Source: Sinorhizobium americanum (GTDB lineage: Bacteria; Pseudomonadota; Alphaproteobacteria; Rhizobiales; Rhizobiaceae). Taken from it: DNA of 64,000 bases. Where the stretch lies: positions 1-64,000 of the forward strand of contig NZ_LNQC01000063.1 in the NCBI RefSeq assembly GCF_001651855.1, written 5' to 3'. A program made the translations under genes and the position numbers. The notes below the pieces were generated by a model, which was given only the letters and a program-made list of their open reading frames with translations, did not search any database and was not told where the DNA came from. Position 1 is the stretch's first letter. Each line of letters starts with the position of its first letter. This document shows, one piece after another, positions 46,936 through 55,192 of the stretch.

Positions 46936-48101
46936 AGCGGCATGCTCCCTTTCGGTCGGAAGAAGGCGACACCGACAAAGGTCTGGTTCACATGCACGCC
47001 CAGATGCTGTTCCCCATAGGTGTTGAACCCCACCACCCGGCGTTGCCGGAACTGTTCGGACGCTGCAGCGTCCAAGCCCTTGCGCTTGATCTCGAGCTTG
47101 CGCAGGTAGCAGTCGAAACCCAGAATGAAGTCAGGCGCTTCACCGTCCTTGTCTGCCACCGCAAGTCCGGAATCCAGCGTACGGATGATTTCCTTGCCGC
47201 GACCGAGCCGCAACAGCAGGCCGTCGTCGATTGCGGAAAGGAAGGTGAGCCCATGCTTGCCCTGATTCTGCTGGATTGCCCGCACATGATAGAGATTGCC
47301 GTTGCGCACGAGAACGGGGTTCTCGGCGAAGATCGTCGGCGACAGCTCAGCAACCGGCACTTTTACGAGCCTCGCATATTCCTCCGCTGCCGGGGAACCA
47401 TTGATCTCCAGAACCAGCCGCTCTTCGGGAACGGCGCTCGTCACCACCATACAGGTTTCCGTGGGCTGAAAATGGTCGAAGCCCAGACCGTTGAAGGCGA
47501 GGTCGGTTTCCAGCAGCAGAAGAAGCGCGGCGTTGCTGTGGAACTCGCCATTGCGCAGGACATGCGTCCTCTCGAACCTGAGCCCGTCGCCGGCCGATCC
47601 GCCGAACACCGGGACATCCTTCAATCCGGCCTCCAGGGCCGCCATCAGGATATCCTCCTGTTTCGACAGCCCATCGGCAAAAATCAGCGCAAGCCGCTTT
47701 CGGCCCGGCGTTGCGCGAAACTGCGAGGCGAGCCGTTCCGTCTGCGACACGACCTCGGCAATTGAAACCGGGGAGATCGGTTTGAACAAGGTGGAGGCTA
47801 CCCGGAAGTGCCGCCGCTCGAAGGCGATCGCCAGCAACGCGTCGTCCTCATACCCCCTTGGTGTTATCTGGCCCGCCGTTGTACAGCCGAAAACGACGGT
47901 ATCCGGAAAGCCCGTCCGGACGGCCTGGGCCAGATCGTCGAGTTGAAGCCGGTGGGGCACGAACAAAAGGATGAAGCTCGGCCTTGCCGCCGTCAGTTGG
48001 CCTTTGAGCTCGGCAACGACAACCGCCGCATTGTCGGCACGCGAGACGGCGAGCCGCACGGCCTCCGGGGGTTTGCTGTCAAGATCATCGACAGCCGTCA
48101 T
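46932..48101 (-). CDS. FIST N and C domain protein
   Basis: 389 residues with an N-terminal FIST domain (about 35-230; PDTVVFGCTTAGQITPRGYEDDAL, GGSAGDGLRF) and a FIST C domain (about 240-375; FNTYGEQHLGVHVNQTFVGVAFF). FIST domains are sensory ligand-binding modules of signalling proteins. Overlaps the hybrid kinase by 4 bases and follows the response regulator by 19 bases, so it is probably the kinase's sensing partner. No enzymatic residues seen. Confidence 0.9.
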   Translation of the reverse strand: MTAVDDLDSKPPEAVRLAVSRADNAAVVVAELKGQLTAARPSFILLFVPHRLQLDDLAQAVRTGFPDTVVFGCTTAGQITPRGYEDDALLAIAFERRHFRVASTLFKPISPVSIAEVVSQTERLASQFRATPGRKRLALIFADGLSKQEDILMAALEAGLKDVPVFGGSAGDGLRFERTHVLRNGEFHSNAALLLLLETDLAFNGLGFDHFQPTETCMVVTSAVPEERLVLEINGSPAAEEYARLVKVPVAELSPTIFAENPVLVRNGNLYHVRAIQQNQGKHGLTFLSAIDDGLLLRLGRGKEIIRTLDSGLAVADKDGEAPDFILGFDCYLRKLEIKRKGLDAAASEQFRQRRVVGFNTYGEQHLGVHVNQTFVGVAFFRPKGSMPL

Positions 48102-48120
48102 GCGCCGTCATCCTCCGCGC

Positions 48121-48813
48121 CTACTGAAGGCTATGGCGGATTGAGACTTCGCGCACCAGCATCGCCGCCTGTGTGCGATTATGAACGCCCAGCCGGCGCA
48201 AAAGCGCGGTGATATGCGCCTTGACCGTCGCCTCGGCCAGCTGCAACTCGTAGGCGATCAGCTTGTTTGGCATCCCTTCGCAGATCAGCCCCAATATGCG
48301 GGTCTGCTGATGCGACAAATGGGCAATCTTGCGCGAAATAGCTTCCAGCGACAGGTCCGAAGCTGCCGGGGTGCGGGCAGGCATCGTATAGCCGGGCGGC
48401 ACATAGGTCTTGCCGTTCCAGATATCATGCATCGCCTTGTAGAAGCTCTCCCGACCGATATCCTTCGGAATAAACCCCGCGGCACCGGCGGAAAGGACCG
48501 ACTGGATGATCCCCTGCGACGTCATCGCTGAGATCACGATCACCGGAATCTCGGGTGTCTTCTCCTTGATCTTGAGAAAGGCGCTGAGGCCTGATGCATC
48601 GGGCAAGTTCAAATCAAGCATGATCAGGTCGGGTGAAAACCGTAGGCGCAATTGCTGCAGGGCTTCAGCCAGCGAGGTCGCCATTCGAATTCGGCGCGTG
48701 TTGAATGCGCTCTCCATCGTCGCAGCCAAGGCATCGCAATAGAGCGGATGATCATCGATCACCAATGCGGATTTTATTGAAAGCGGGTGAACGGACGAAT
48801 CGGTCCGTGGCAT
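48121..48813 (-). CDS. LuxR/NarL-type response regulator
   Basis: 230 residues: receiver domain (IDDHPLYCDALA; phospho-acceptor Asp67 in PDLIMLDLNLPD; Lys in GFIPKDIG) and a C-terminal LuxR helix-turn-helix (LSHQQTRILGLICEGMPNKLIAYELQLAEATVKAHITALLRRLGV region). ATG at 48813 is preceded by GGAGGAG. First gene of the operon with FIST and the hybrid kinase; related regulators (FlhR, ErbR/AgmR type) control formaldehyde and PQQ-alcohol genes. Expected targets: flhA-fghA, xoxF and the flanking secreted proteins. Confidence 0.9.
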   Translation of the reverse strand: MPRTDSSVHPLSIKSALVIDDHPLYCDALAATMESAFNTRRIRMATSLAEALQQLRLRFSPDLIMLDLNLPDASGLSAFLKIKEKTPEIPVIVISAMTSQGIIQSVLSAGAAGFIPKDIGRESFYKAMHDIWNGKTYVPPGYTMPARTPAASDLSLEAISRKIAHLSHQQTRILGLICEGMPNKLIAYELQLAEATVKAHITALLRRLGVHNRTQAAMLVREVSIRHSLQ

Positions 48814-49070
48814 GGCTCTCCTCCCAAGCATATTTGGGCGACGGGACCAGCCTCCGCTGCGTCACGCATTGCCGGAAATATCTCTGCTCCCAACGCTCTC
48901 ATGCTCTCCCAGCACGACAGCGAGGAATTTGTCGCACAATTTTCGGGGGCAGGCAATTCCCGAACATGATGGCGTCCAGCCGCCCTAACTCCCTCAAGGT
49001 GGCGCGATGGCGCCGATATCGCCAGCGACACGCCGAGTCCTTTGGCTGCGGATTTCCTACGTGAACCTCC
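48814..49070. other. Intergenic region without a recognised gene
   Basis: 257 bases upstream of the response regulator gene, holding its promoter on the minus strand. A GC-rich dyad GGCGCGATGGCGCC at 49001-49014 is seen; no convincing gene. Confidence 0.3.
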
Positions 49071-49218
49071 CTATGCTTGCGGCCAAGCCGGGACCATGGC
49101 CATCGGCGGGGTCTCGCGGATGATCGGGTGATCGATTTTGAGGCTGCCCGCCTGGAAATCGTGTCCGTGACCGGGGTGACGACGAAGGTGGCGAAAGTCA
49201 GCAGGTAGGAAAGCGCAT
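49071..49218 (-). pseudogene. Frameshifted, truncated PCu(A)C-type copper chaperone
   Basis: Starting 10 bases after the P-type ATPase stop, the ATG at 49218 is followed by MRFPTC then a stop, but in a second frame the signal-peptide-like LSYLLTFATFVVTPV appears, and in a third frame GHDFQAGSLKIDHPIIRETPPMA, the conserved beginning of periplasmic PCu(A)C copper chaperones. The protein then ends at a stop (49071) where about 100 further residues with the HxxM site are expected. Two frame changes and a truncation mark it as a dead gene. Confidence 0.6.
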
Positions 49219-49228
49219 TGTCCGTCCT

Positions 49229-51373
49229 TTAGTATTGGCGGCCGCGCCAGCCGAGCAGGCGCATCGCGTTTGCGGTCACCAGAACCGTAGCTCCGGTATC
49301 GGCGAGAATGGCAGGCCACAGCCCGGTCATGCCGAGGATGGTCGTCACCAGGAAAACTCCCTTCAGTCCGAGGGCGATGGTGATGTTCTGCCAGATGTTG
49401 CCCATGACGGTGCGGGACAGATGCACCATGTCGGGGATGTCCGCCACGCGGCCATGCAGCGCGGCCGCATCGGCCGTCTCGAGCGCGACGTCGGTGCCAC
49501 CGCCCATGGCGATGCCGATGTCCGCCGCAGCGAGGGCGGGCGCGTCGTTGATGCCGTCACCGACCTTGGCGACGACGGCTCCCCCGGCCTTCAGCTCTCT
49601 GACGATCGTCTGCTTGTCTTCCGGCAGGAGCTCTGCCCGTGCCTCGATGCCCAGCCTGCCGGCGATCGCGCTGGCGGTACGGCGGTCGTCGCCGGTCAGC
49701 ATCACCGTGGCTATCCCGTCCTCCCTCAGCGACCGGAGCGCAGCCGCAGCGTCGGGACGCGGCTCATCCCGCATGGCAATGAGACCCGCGACATCGGTCC
49801 CGACCAGCAGAACCGACACGGTCTTGCCTTCGTCGTTGAACGCCGCGATGCGGTCCTTCATCTCCTCCGGGAGGGGCGCGATCTGGTGGGCGGCCTGCGG
49901 CGAAGCCAGGATCGCGGTTTCTCCGCCGACGCTGCCGGCGACACCCCTGCCCGCCAAGGCCTTAGCGTTGAACGCGGGCGGAATCGGGGCCTTGTCGGCC
50001 TTCGCCCGGTTGAGGATCGCGAGCGCCAGGGGATGTGACGACCCCGCTTCGAGTGCGGCGGCCATCGCAAGGACCTGCTTTTCGCTGCGGCCGGCCGCGA
50101 CGATGTCGGTCACCACGGGCTTGCCCAGGGTCAGTGTGCCCGTCTTGTCGAGCGCCACCGCCGTCACCCGGCGAAACTGTTCGAGCACGGCACCTCCCTT
50201 CATCAGCAGGCCCCGCCGTGCGCCAGCGGAGAGTCCCGCCGCGATCGCCGCAGGCGTCGAGATGACGAGCGCGCAAGGGCAACCGATCAACAGAACCGCC
50301 AGCCCCTTGTAGACCCATTCCAGCCAGGGTTCTCCCATGGACGCAGGCGGCAGGACGGCAACCGCAACGCCGATCAGGAGCACGAAGGGCGTGTAGTACC
50401 TGGAGAAGCGGTCGATGAACCGTTCGGTCGGGGCCTTGCTTTCCTGCGCTTCCTCGACGAGCTTCACGACGCGGGCGATGGTGTTGTCCGCCGCGGTCGC
50501 GGTCACCCGTACCCTCAGCACGGCATCGACGTTGATGGTGCCCGCGAATACCGTATCGCCGACCGACTTGCGTTTTGGGACGCTTTCCCCTGTCACGGGG
50601 GCCTCGTCGACCGCGCTCTCGCCGTCCACGATGGTGCCGTCGGCGGCGATCCGATCACCGGGTCGTACCATGATGGCAGCGCCGATCGGCAGCGCCTCGG
50701 CGGCGACCTCCTCGAAGCCGCCGTCGCGCTCGACGAGCGCCTGTTTCGGGACGAGGTCGGCCAGTCCGCGGATGCTCTGCCGCGCGCGTCCGGCGGCAAC
50801 GCCTTCCAGCATCTCGCCGACGAGAAACAGCAGGACGACGGTTGCGGCCTCCTCCGTCGCGCCGATGAACACCGCGCCGATCGCGGCAATGCTCATCAGG
50901 GTTTCTATCGAAAACGGCGTTCCTGCAAGTGCCGCGGTGACCGCCCGGCGCGCCACGGGCACAAGACCCACGGACAGAGCCGCCAGAAAGGCCCAATGCT
51001 CGACCTGTGGAACGGCCTTGCCGAGCAGATAGGCAAGCCCGAGCGCGACCGCACAGCCGATCGTCAGCTTCGCCTTGGTGGTTCTCCACCACGGCGCCTC
51101 CTCGGCCGGTGGATGATGATCCCCCGCAAGCTCCTGCTTCGCGGGTGCGTCTGCCGCAGCGATCGTGAAGCCCAGAGCCTTCACCTGGCGTTCCACCGCC
51201 GCGAGATTGAGCGCCGGCTGGTGAAGCACGGAAAGCGTTCCAGCCGAGACCGACACGCCGACCTCGTTGACACCGGGGAGACGGGTTACGGCATTCTCTA
51301 TCTTCCCGGCACACGAAGCGCAGTCCATTCCTCCGACTCGGTAGCGAGTTCTGACAGGCAAGCCCTCGTTCAT
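49229..51373 (-). CDS. Heavy-metal P1B-type ATPase (Zn/Cd/Pb exporter type)
   Basis: 714 residues from ATG 51373 (preceded by AAAGGAGA). N-terminal metal-binding domain with C18-A-S-C21 (GGMDCASC), a short His-rich linker (AGDHHPPAEEA), membrane metal site CPC (IGCPCALV), phosphorylation motif DKTGTLT, SSHPLA, MLTGDD and GDGINDAPALA. CPC with the ending NAMRLLG and the ZntA-like pattern suggests Zn2+/Cd2+/Pb2+ export to the periplasm. Its promoter has a MerR-type operator (51400-51430). Longer frame to 51460 rejected. Confidence 0.92.
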   Translation of the reverse strand: MNEGLPVRTRYRVGGMDCASCAGKIENAVTRLPGVNEVGVSVSAGTLSVLHQPALNLAAVERQVKALGFTIAAADAPAKQELAGDHHPPAEEAPWWRTTKAKLTIGCAVALGLAYLLGKAVPQVEHWAFLAALSVGLVPVARRAVTAALAGTPFSIETLMSIAAIGAVFIGATEEAATVVLLFLVGEMLEGVAAGRARQSIRGLADLVPKQALVERDGGFEEVAAEALPIGAAIMVRPGDRIAADGTIVDGESAVDEAPVTGESVPKRKSVGDTVFAGTINVDAVLRVRVTATAADNTIARVVKLVEEAQESKAPTERFIDRFSRYYTPFVLLIGVAVAVLPPASMGEPWLEWVYKGLAVLLIGCPCALVISTPAAIAAGLSAGARRGLLMKGGAVLEQFRRVTAVALDKTGTLTLGKPVVTDIVAAGRSEKQVLAMAAALEAGSSHPLALAILNRAKADKAPIPPAFNAKALAGRGVAGSVGGETAILASPQAAHQIAPLPEEMKDRIAAFNDEGKTVSVLLVGTDVAGLIAMRDEPRPDAAAALRSLREDGIATVMLTGDDRRTASAIAGRLGIEARAELLPEDKQTIVRELKAGGAVVAKVGDGINDAPALAAADIGIAMGGGTDVALETADAAALHGRVADIPDMVHLSRTVMGNIWQNITIALGLKGVFLVTTILGMTGLWPAILADTGATVLVTANAMRLLGWRGRQY

Positions 51374-51399
51374 GACGTCTCCTTTTACCAACGATCCGC

Positions 51400-51430
51400 A
51401 CCCTACAACCTCTAGCCACTGGAGGGACAA
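51400..51430 (-). promoter_or_regulatory. MerR-type promoter of the metal ATPase
   Basis: On the minus strand -35 TTGTCC (51425-51430), exactly 19 bases, and -10 TAGGGT (51400-51405). The spacer contains the near-palindrome CTCCAGTGGCTAGAG. A 19-bp spacer with a central dyad is the signature of MerR-family activated promoters (ZntR, CadR, CueR). Predicted transcription start is about 20 bases before the ATG. Confidence 0.75.
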
Positions 51431-51762
51431 CAGCGTGGGCCGAAAAAATGTCCGTGGCACTGGGCGCGACAGCCGGACTGTCGGCGGATCGTCTGCTTGC
51501 TTCTAAGAAGACGACAGTTTGCTTCCCTTTGGACTATTCCGGGAGCCGGTGCGGCGCTTTCGGAAATGCGGCGCGTGCTCAGGCCGGGGCAGGCTGCTGT
51601 TCGTCGAGCAGGACGCAATCACGAGCGCGATGACCAGCAGCGCGAGGATGACGCCGCCGCCCAAATCATGCCGCTGCCCATCCTGCAGGTCGAGGATCTG
51701 AGCTCGTGCGCTGGAGCGCACGAGCGGTTCGGAGCAATGTCCAATACTCCTGCTGGACCGCC
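51431..51762. other. Gap between ZIP transporter and metal ATPase
   Basis: 332 bases. On the minus strand a short frame (51503 to about 51640) encodes a hydrophobic segment GGGVILALLVIALVIASC followed by a basic tail; without an ATG or a good ribosome binding site it cannot be called a gene. Otherwise nothing is recognised. Confidence 0.3.
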
Positions 51763-52968
51763 CTAAATCTTCACCAGCATGGCCGTCGCGTACATGAATG
51801 CGACGCCGACGGCGATCCCGGACATGACTGGCGTGGTCAGCAGGCCAGACAGGCGTCCCTCGTGCGTCCGGATCATCGATGCCGAGACCTCGACGATCAC
51901 CTGCAGGATCGCGCCAGCGCCGATGGCGAGGGCAAGCGCCGCCCAATGGGGGGCGTAGGCGAGGCTGCCGAGCCACATGCCGAGAACGGCCGGTCCGCCT
52001 GCGAGCAGCGCCAGGGCGGCGAACCGCCAGAGCAGCGGCCTCGCCTTCAAGATTGGTGCGGCGATGGCGATGCCTTCCGTGATGTTGTGCAGCGTGAAGC
52101 CCATCACGAGGAAGGCGCCGAGGCCCGCGGCACCCGCGGCGAAGGCCGCACCGATCGCCAGGCCTTCGCCGAGGTTGTGCAGCCCAATGCCGAGCGCGAT
52201 GTAGGTGGCGAGCGCAAGGCCGCTCGGCCTCCCCTCCCGCCGCGAAATCGCCATCAGCAACAGGAACGCCGCGGCGGCCGCGAGAAACACCATCGCCGAG
52301 CCCTGGAAGATGGCGGCGGATTGCCCCGCGAACTCCAGCGCCTCCTCAAGCGTGTCGATGAACAGGAAGCCGAGGAGGCCGACCGTCATCGCCAGCAGGA
52401 AGCGCATCATCCACGGCCCCGCTCCCCGGAGGGCCGGATAGAACATCAGGCCGATCGCCACCGGGAGGATGCCGACGAAGGCACCGAGCAGCGCCTGCGA
52501 CGACAGGGTTGCGGAAGTCGCGACTGGCGTCGGCACGGCGACGGGAATCTCGTGTTCGAAGGTCGCGCCCGTATTGGTGACAAGGGTGACCTTGTGGGCC
52601 TCGCCCAGAACCCATGGGAAGGGGACCGAAATCCAGGCGGTGCTGCCGCGTGCGATCGGTCCGGGAGGGGTCTGCTCGAACTGCCAGTAGGCCGCGTCCA
52701 CCTGAACCTGGGCAATGTTCATGGCCTCGGAGCCGCCGCCACGGACAAGAAGGCGCAAGCCGTCCTGATCAAGGACCGTGCGCTCGACCGTCAGGTTCTC
52801 CACGGGCGGCGCGCCGTTGTTGAAGCCCGCGAGCGGGTCGGCCGCCACCAGCCCCCAAAGCGCGGCGGCGAGGACGGCAAGGGGAGCCAGCAGCCACAGC
52901 AGGCCTGCGCGACGAGCGCGTCGTTCGGCGACCGGAATATCGTGATCGACGACCACTCGCTCGTTCAT
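51763..52968 (-). CDS. ZIP-family metal transporter with N-terminal periplasmic domain
   Basis: 401 residues. One N-terminal membrane span (about 22-42), then an about 110-residue extracytoplasmic beta domain, then a ZIP-type membrane domain (about 155-400) with the metal-site helices IGLHNLGEGLAIGA and FTLHNITEGIAIA. Overlaps the multicopper oxidase stop by ATGA, so both are co-expressed. ZIP proteins normally import Zn, Mn or Fe; the fused periplasmic domain is unusual. Confidence 0.88.
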   Translation of the reverse strand: MNERVVVDHDIPVAERRARRAGLLWLLAPLAVLAAALWGLVAADPLAGFNNGAPPVENLTVERTVLDQDGLRLLVRGGGSEAMNIAQVQVDAAYWQFEQTPPGPIARGSTAWISVPFPWVLGEAHKVTLVTNTGATFEHEIPVAVPTPVATSATLSSQALLGAFVGILPVAIGLMFYPALRGAGPWMMRFLLAMTVGLLGFLFIDTLEEALEFAGQSAAIFQGSAMVFLAAAAAFLLLMAISRREGRPSGLALATYIALGIGLHNLGEGLAIGAAFAAGAAGLGAFLVMGFTLHNITEGIAIAAPILKARPLLWRFAALALLAGGPAVLGMWLGSLAYAPHWAALALAIGAGAILQVIVEVSASMIRTHEGRLSGLLTTPVMSGIAVGVAFMYATAMLVKI

Positions 52969-54101
52969 GACAGCGTCTCCACGACATCGAACATGCCCAT
53001 CCAGCCGAGCTCGGTGAATTCTGACTGGTGTGCGTGAAACATATAGAGACCGGGCTCATGGCCCTGGTCTGCATAGTTGAATTCGAGAATGCCGCGCTGC
53101 GCCTGGCACTGGGTGATGAGGTCGACGGTTTTCAGCGTCGGCGTTAGCGTCGTTCCCTGGTCGAAATAGTTGAAGAAGTTGCCGTGCAGGTGGAACGAGT
53201 TGATCGGGTCGAACTCCGTCACATTGACCAGATAGACGCGGACCGGCCGGTCTCGCGCGATCTTGATCGGCCGCTTGGCGTAGCAGTGGGCAATCGTGTT
53301 GCAGGCGTAGAACTCGTTCTCGCCATCGAAATTGGTGTCGAAGGCGTTCATCACCATCGCCAGTTCCTGCCACTTACCATTCTCCGGCGAGCCCAGCAGC
53401 CGCGAGCGGGCGACGTCGGCGAACTCGGGATGCCGATCGGGGTCGGGATCGACGACGAACATGCCATACATGCCCTTGTGCATGTGTCGGGCAAGCGGCA
53501 GCGCATGGCAGTGGTAGAGGTGGCAGCCGAACGGCTTGGCGTCGAACTCGTAGACGAACTCCTCGCCCGGCTGGATGACGCCAGCGCCCGGAACGCCGTC
53601 CATCCGAGCACCGTGGATGCCGTGGAAATGCATCGAGTGCGGATGCGATCCGTAGTTCTTGAAGACGATCCTCAACCGCTCGCCTTCGGTGGCGCGGAGA
53701 GCGGGACCGGGAACGCGGCCGTCGAACGTCCAGGCCGGGAACATCACGCCCGGCGCGATCTCGATCTCCTTTTCCTCCGCCGTCACCTCGAAGCTGCGCA
53801 AGCGGCGGCCGCCGGGCAGCGTCGAAACCTCGCCTGTATACCAGTCCGTCAGCATGGAAGTCGGGTCGAAGCCGTTCCGTGCATAATCGACGTCACCGAC
53901 GGTGATCATGGCGCCGTGGGAGGCTGCATGATCGGGGGTTGCGGGGTTAGGAGCGTACGGCCCGCCATGACTGCCGTGTCCCTGCGGCGCGCCCGCCTGT
54001 CCGAGAGACTCGCGGGCGGTCACCGAGGCCCCTGCCGTCGCGAGAAGGCCTGCGCCGAGAAAGCCCCGGCGACTGAGAAGGGATGGCAACCAGCCGCGCA
54101 T
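52965..54101 (-). CDS. Multicopper oxidase, Tat-exported
   Basis: 378 residues. Tat-type signal SRRGFLGAGLL (Arg11-Arg12). Copper ligands in four clusters: MHFHGIHG, HLYHCHALPLARHMHKG (type 1 and trinuclear), FHLHGNFF and MFHAHQSEF. Two-domain or compact type of oxidase, related to copper nitrite reductase-like/laccase-like enzymes. It is coupled with a ZIP transporter and opposite mntR, so a role in manganese or iron oxidation or in copper detoxification is likely, not proven. ATG 54101 with GAGGG upstream. Confidence 0.88.
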   Translation of the reverse strand: MRGWLPSLLSRRGFLGAGLLATAGASVTARESLGQAGAPQGHGSHGGPYAPNPATPDHAASHGAMITVGDVDYARNGFDPTSMLTDWYTGEVSTLPGGRRLRSFEVTAEEKEIEIAPGVMFPAWTFDGRVPGPALRATEGERLRIVFKNYGSHPHSMHFHGIHGARMDGVPGAGVIQPGEEFVYEFDAKPFGCHLYHCHALPLARHMHKGMYGMFVVDPDPDRHPEFADVARSRLLGSPENGKWQELAMVMNAFDTNFDGENEFYACNTIAHCYAKRPIKIARDRPVRVYLVNVTEFDPINSFHLHGNFFNYFDQGTTLTPTLKTVDLITQCQAQRGILEFNYADQGHEPGLYMFHAHQSEFTELGWMGMFDVVETLS

Positions 54102-54152
54102 GAACGAACCCTCATATAGCAAACTCAATCTATAGAAGCACGGTACCTATAA

Positions 54153-54168
54153 TATAGCAATGGCTATA
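54153..54168. promoter_or_regulatory. MntR-like box near the multicopper oxidase start
   Basis: Perfect inverted repeat TATAGC-AATG-GCTATA, 52 bases upstream of the oxidase ATG. A similar site is at 54236-54251, and a half site TATAGC is at 54115-54120. Confidence 0.55.
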
Positions 54169-54235
54169 AGTGCGATTTGTCAGTTTCGGCTGCCCTCATC
54201 GTCGATGTGAGGAATTTTAGTGCGTTGCAATCTGG

Positions 54236-54251
54236 TATAGCCGCAGCTAAG
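54236..54251. promoter_or_regulatory. MntR-like box before mntR
   Basis: Imperfect copy TATAGC-CGCA-GCTAAG, 31 bases before the mntR ATG. Two such boxes in the divergent region suggest that MntR regulates itself and the oxidase-ZIP operon. Confidence 0.5.
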
Positions 54252-54281
54252 ATTTTTTCGGTAATGCGCAGAGGAAATGGC

Positions 54282-54737
54282 ATGTCGATCAAGCCGACAC
54301 CGGAGACATTTCAGGGCGTCCTCGTCGACGCGGATACGCAGGTCGAGAGCTTTCGCCAGACGCGAAACAGCCGGCGCACCGAACTCATCGAGGACTACGT
54401 CGAGTTGATCGCCGACCTGATCGCCGATGGCGGCGAGGCACGCCAGGTCGACATCGCGCAGAGGCTCGGCGTCGCCCAGCCGACGGTCGCCAAAATGTTG
54501 AAGCGGCTGGCGGCGGACGGCTTCATCCAGCAGAAGCCCTATCGCGGCGTCTTCCTGACCGCGCAAGGCAGGGAACTCGCCGAGCGAAGCCGGGATCGAC
54601 ATCAAATCGTCGAGAATTTCCTTCGTGCCCTCGGCATTAGCGCCGAGACCGCGCGCATCGACGCCGAGGGCATCGAGCACTACGTCAGCGGTGAAACACT
54701 GCAGGCGTTCAAGTCCTATCTCTCGAAGCAAGGCTGA
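54282..54737 (+). CDS. mntR: Manganese-responsive DtxR-family regulator (MntR)
   Basis: 151 residues: winged helix-turn-helix ([47 protein letters not shown]) and metal-dependent dimerisation domain ([33 protein letters not shown]). The lack of an SH3 domain and the length fit MntR, not DtxR/IdeR. Start ATG 54282 has GAGGAA upstream. Divergent from the multicopper oxidase gene. Confidence 0.87.
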   Translation: MSIKPTPETFQGVLVDADTQVESFRQTRNSRRTELIEDYVELIADLIADGGEARQVDIAQRLGVAQPTVAKMLKRLAADGFIQQKPYRGVFLTAQGRELAERSRDRHQIVENFLRALGISAETARIDAEGIEHYVSGETLQAFKSYLSKQG

Positions 54738-54777
54738 GTCCGGCGGCGGGCTGTTGCTTGCCTGATCCGCGGATCGG

Positions 54778-54884
54778 CTAGCGCATCGGCCCGAAAATCG
54801 GAATCGATTTTCGGAAAGCACGATGCGTAGATTCAAAGTGTTACAGCGTCCTTTGCACGTCTGAAAAGACGCGCGGCGCTGTAG
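54778..54884 (+). repeat. Rhizobial-type palindromic intergenic repeat, copy B
   Basis: Reverse-complement partner of 43361-43456. It holds an extra stem-loop CCGAAAATCG / CGATTTTCGG and a second one GTCTGAAAAGAC. It lies 40 bases after mntR. Elements like this are scattered in Rhizobiaceae genomes. Confidence 0.7.
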
Positions 54885-54945
54885 CATCGTATCGGCTCGG
54901 GACGGTCGGGGCTGTTCACGGAGGTTGCCTTTCCGGCGGACAGGG

Positions 54946-55155
54946 ATGCTTGTCATCCTTTGCGCGCCTGCGCTGCTCGCCCCGACAATCTCCAATGCCC
55001 ACTCGGCGGGCAAATCCTGGACCTATCCCCAGCTGCGATGCGCGGATGGCGGCGGCGGGAAGAAAATGCTTTCCGGCGCCGGCGGCTATCACATCTGTCT
55101 GAATCCGATCGAGGACGATTTGAACTGCTTCTTCGCGCCGCCCGGCGACGTTTGA
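54946..55155 (+). CDS. Possible small secreted Cys-rich protein
   Basis: 69 residues: MLVILCAPALLAPTISNAHS reads as a signal peptide, and the mature part has three cysteines (QLRCADGG, YHICLNP, LNCFFAP). Ribosome binding site is weak. No family recognised; included because of its secretory pattern. Confidence 0.35.
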   Translation: MLVILCAPALLAPTISNAHSAGKSWTYPQLRCADGGGGKKMLSGAGGYHICLNPIEDDLNCFFAPPGDV

Positions 55156-55192
55156 AGCCATCGTCCTTCGCGACTGATGTTTAGGCTGCGCC

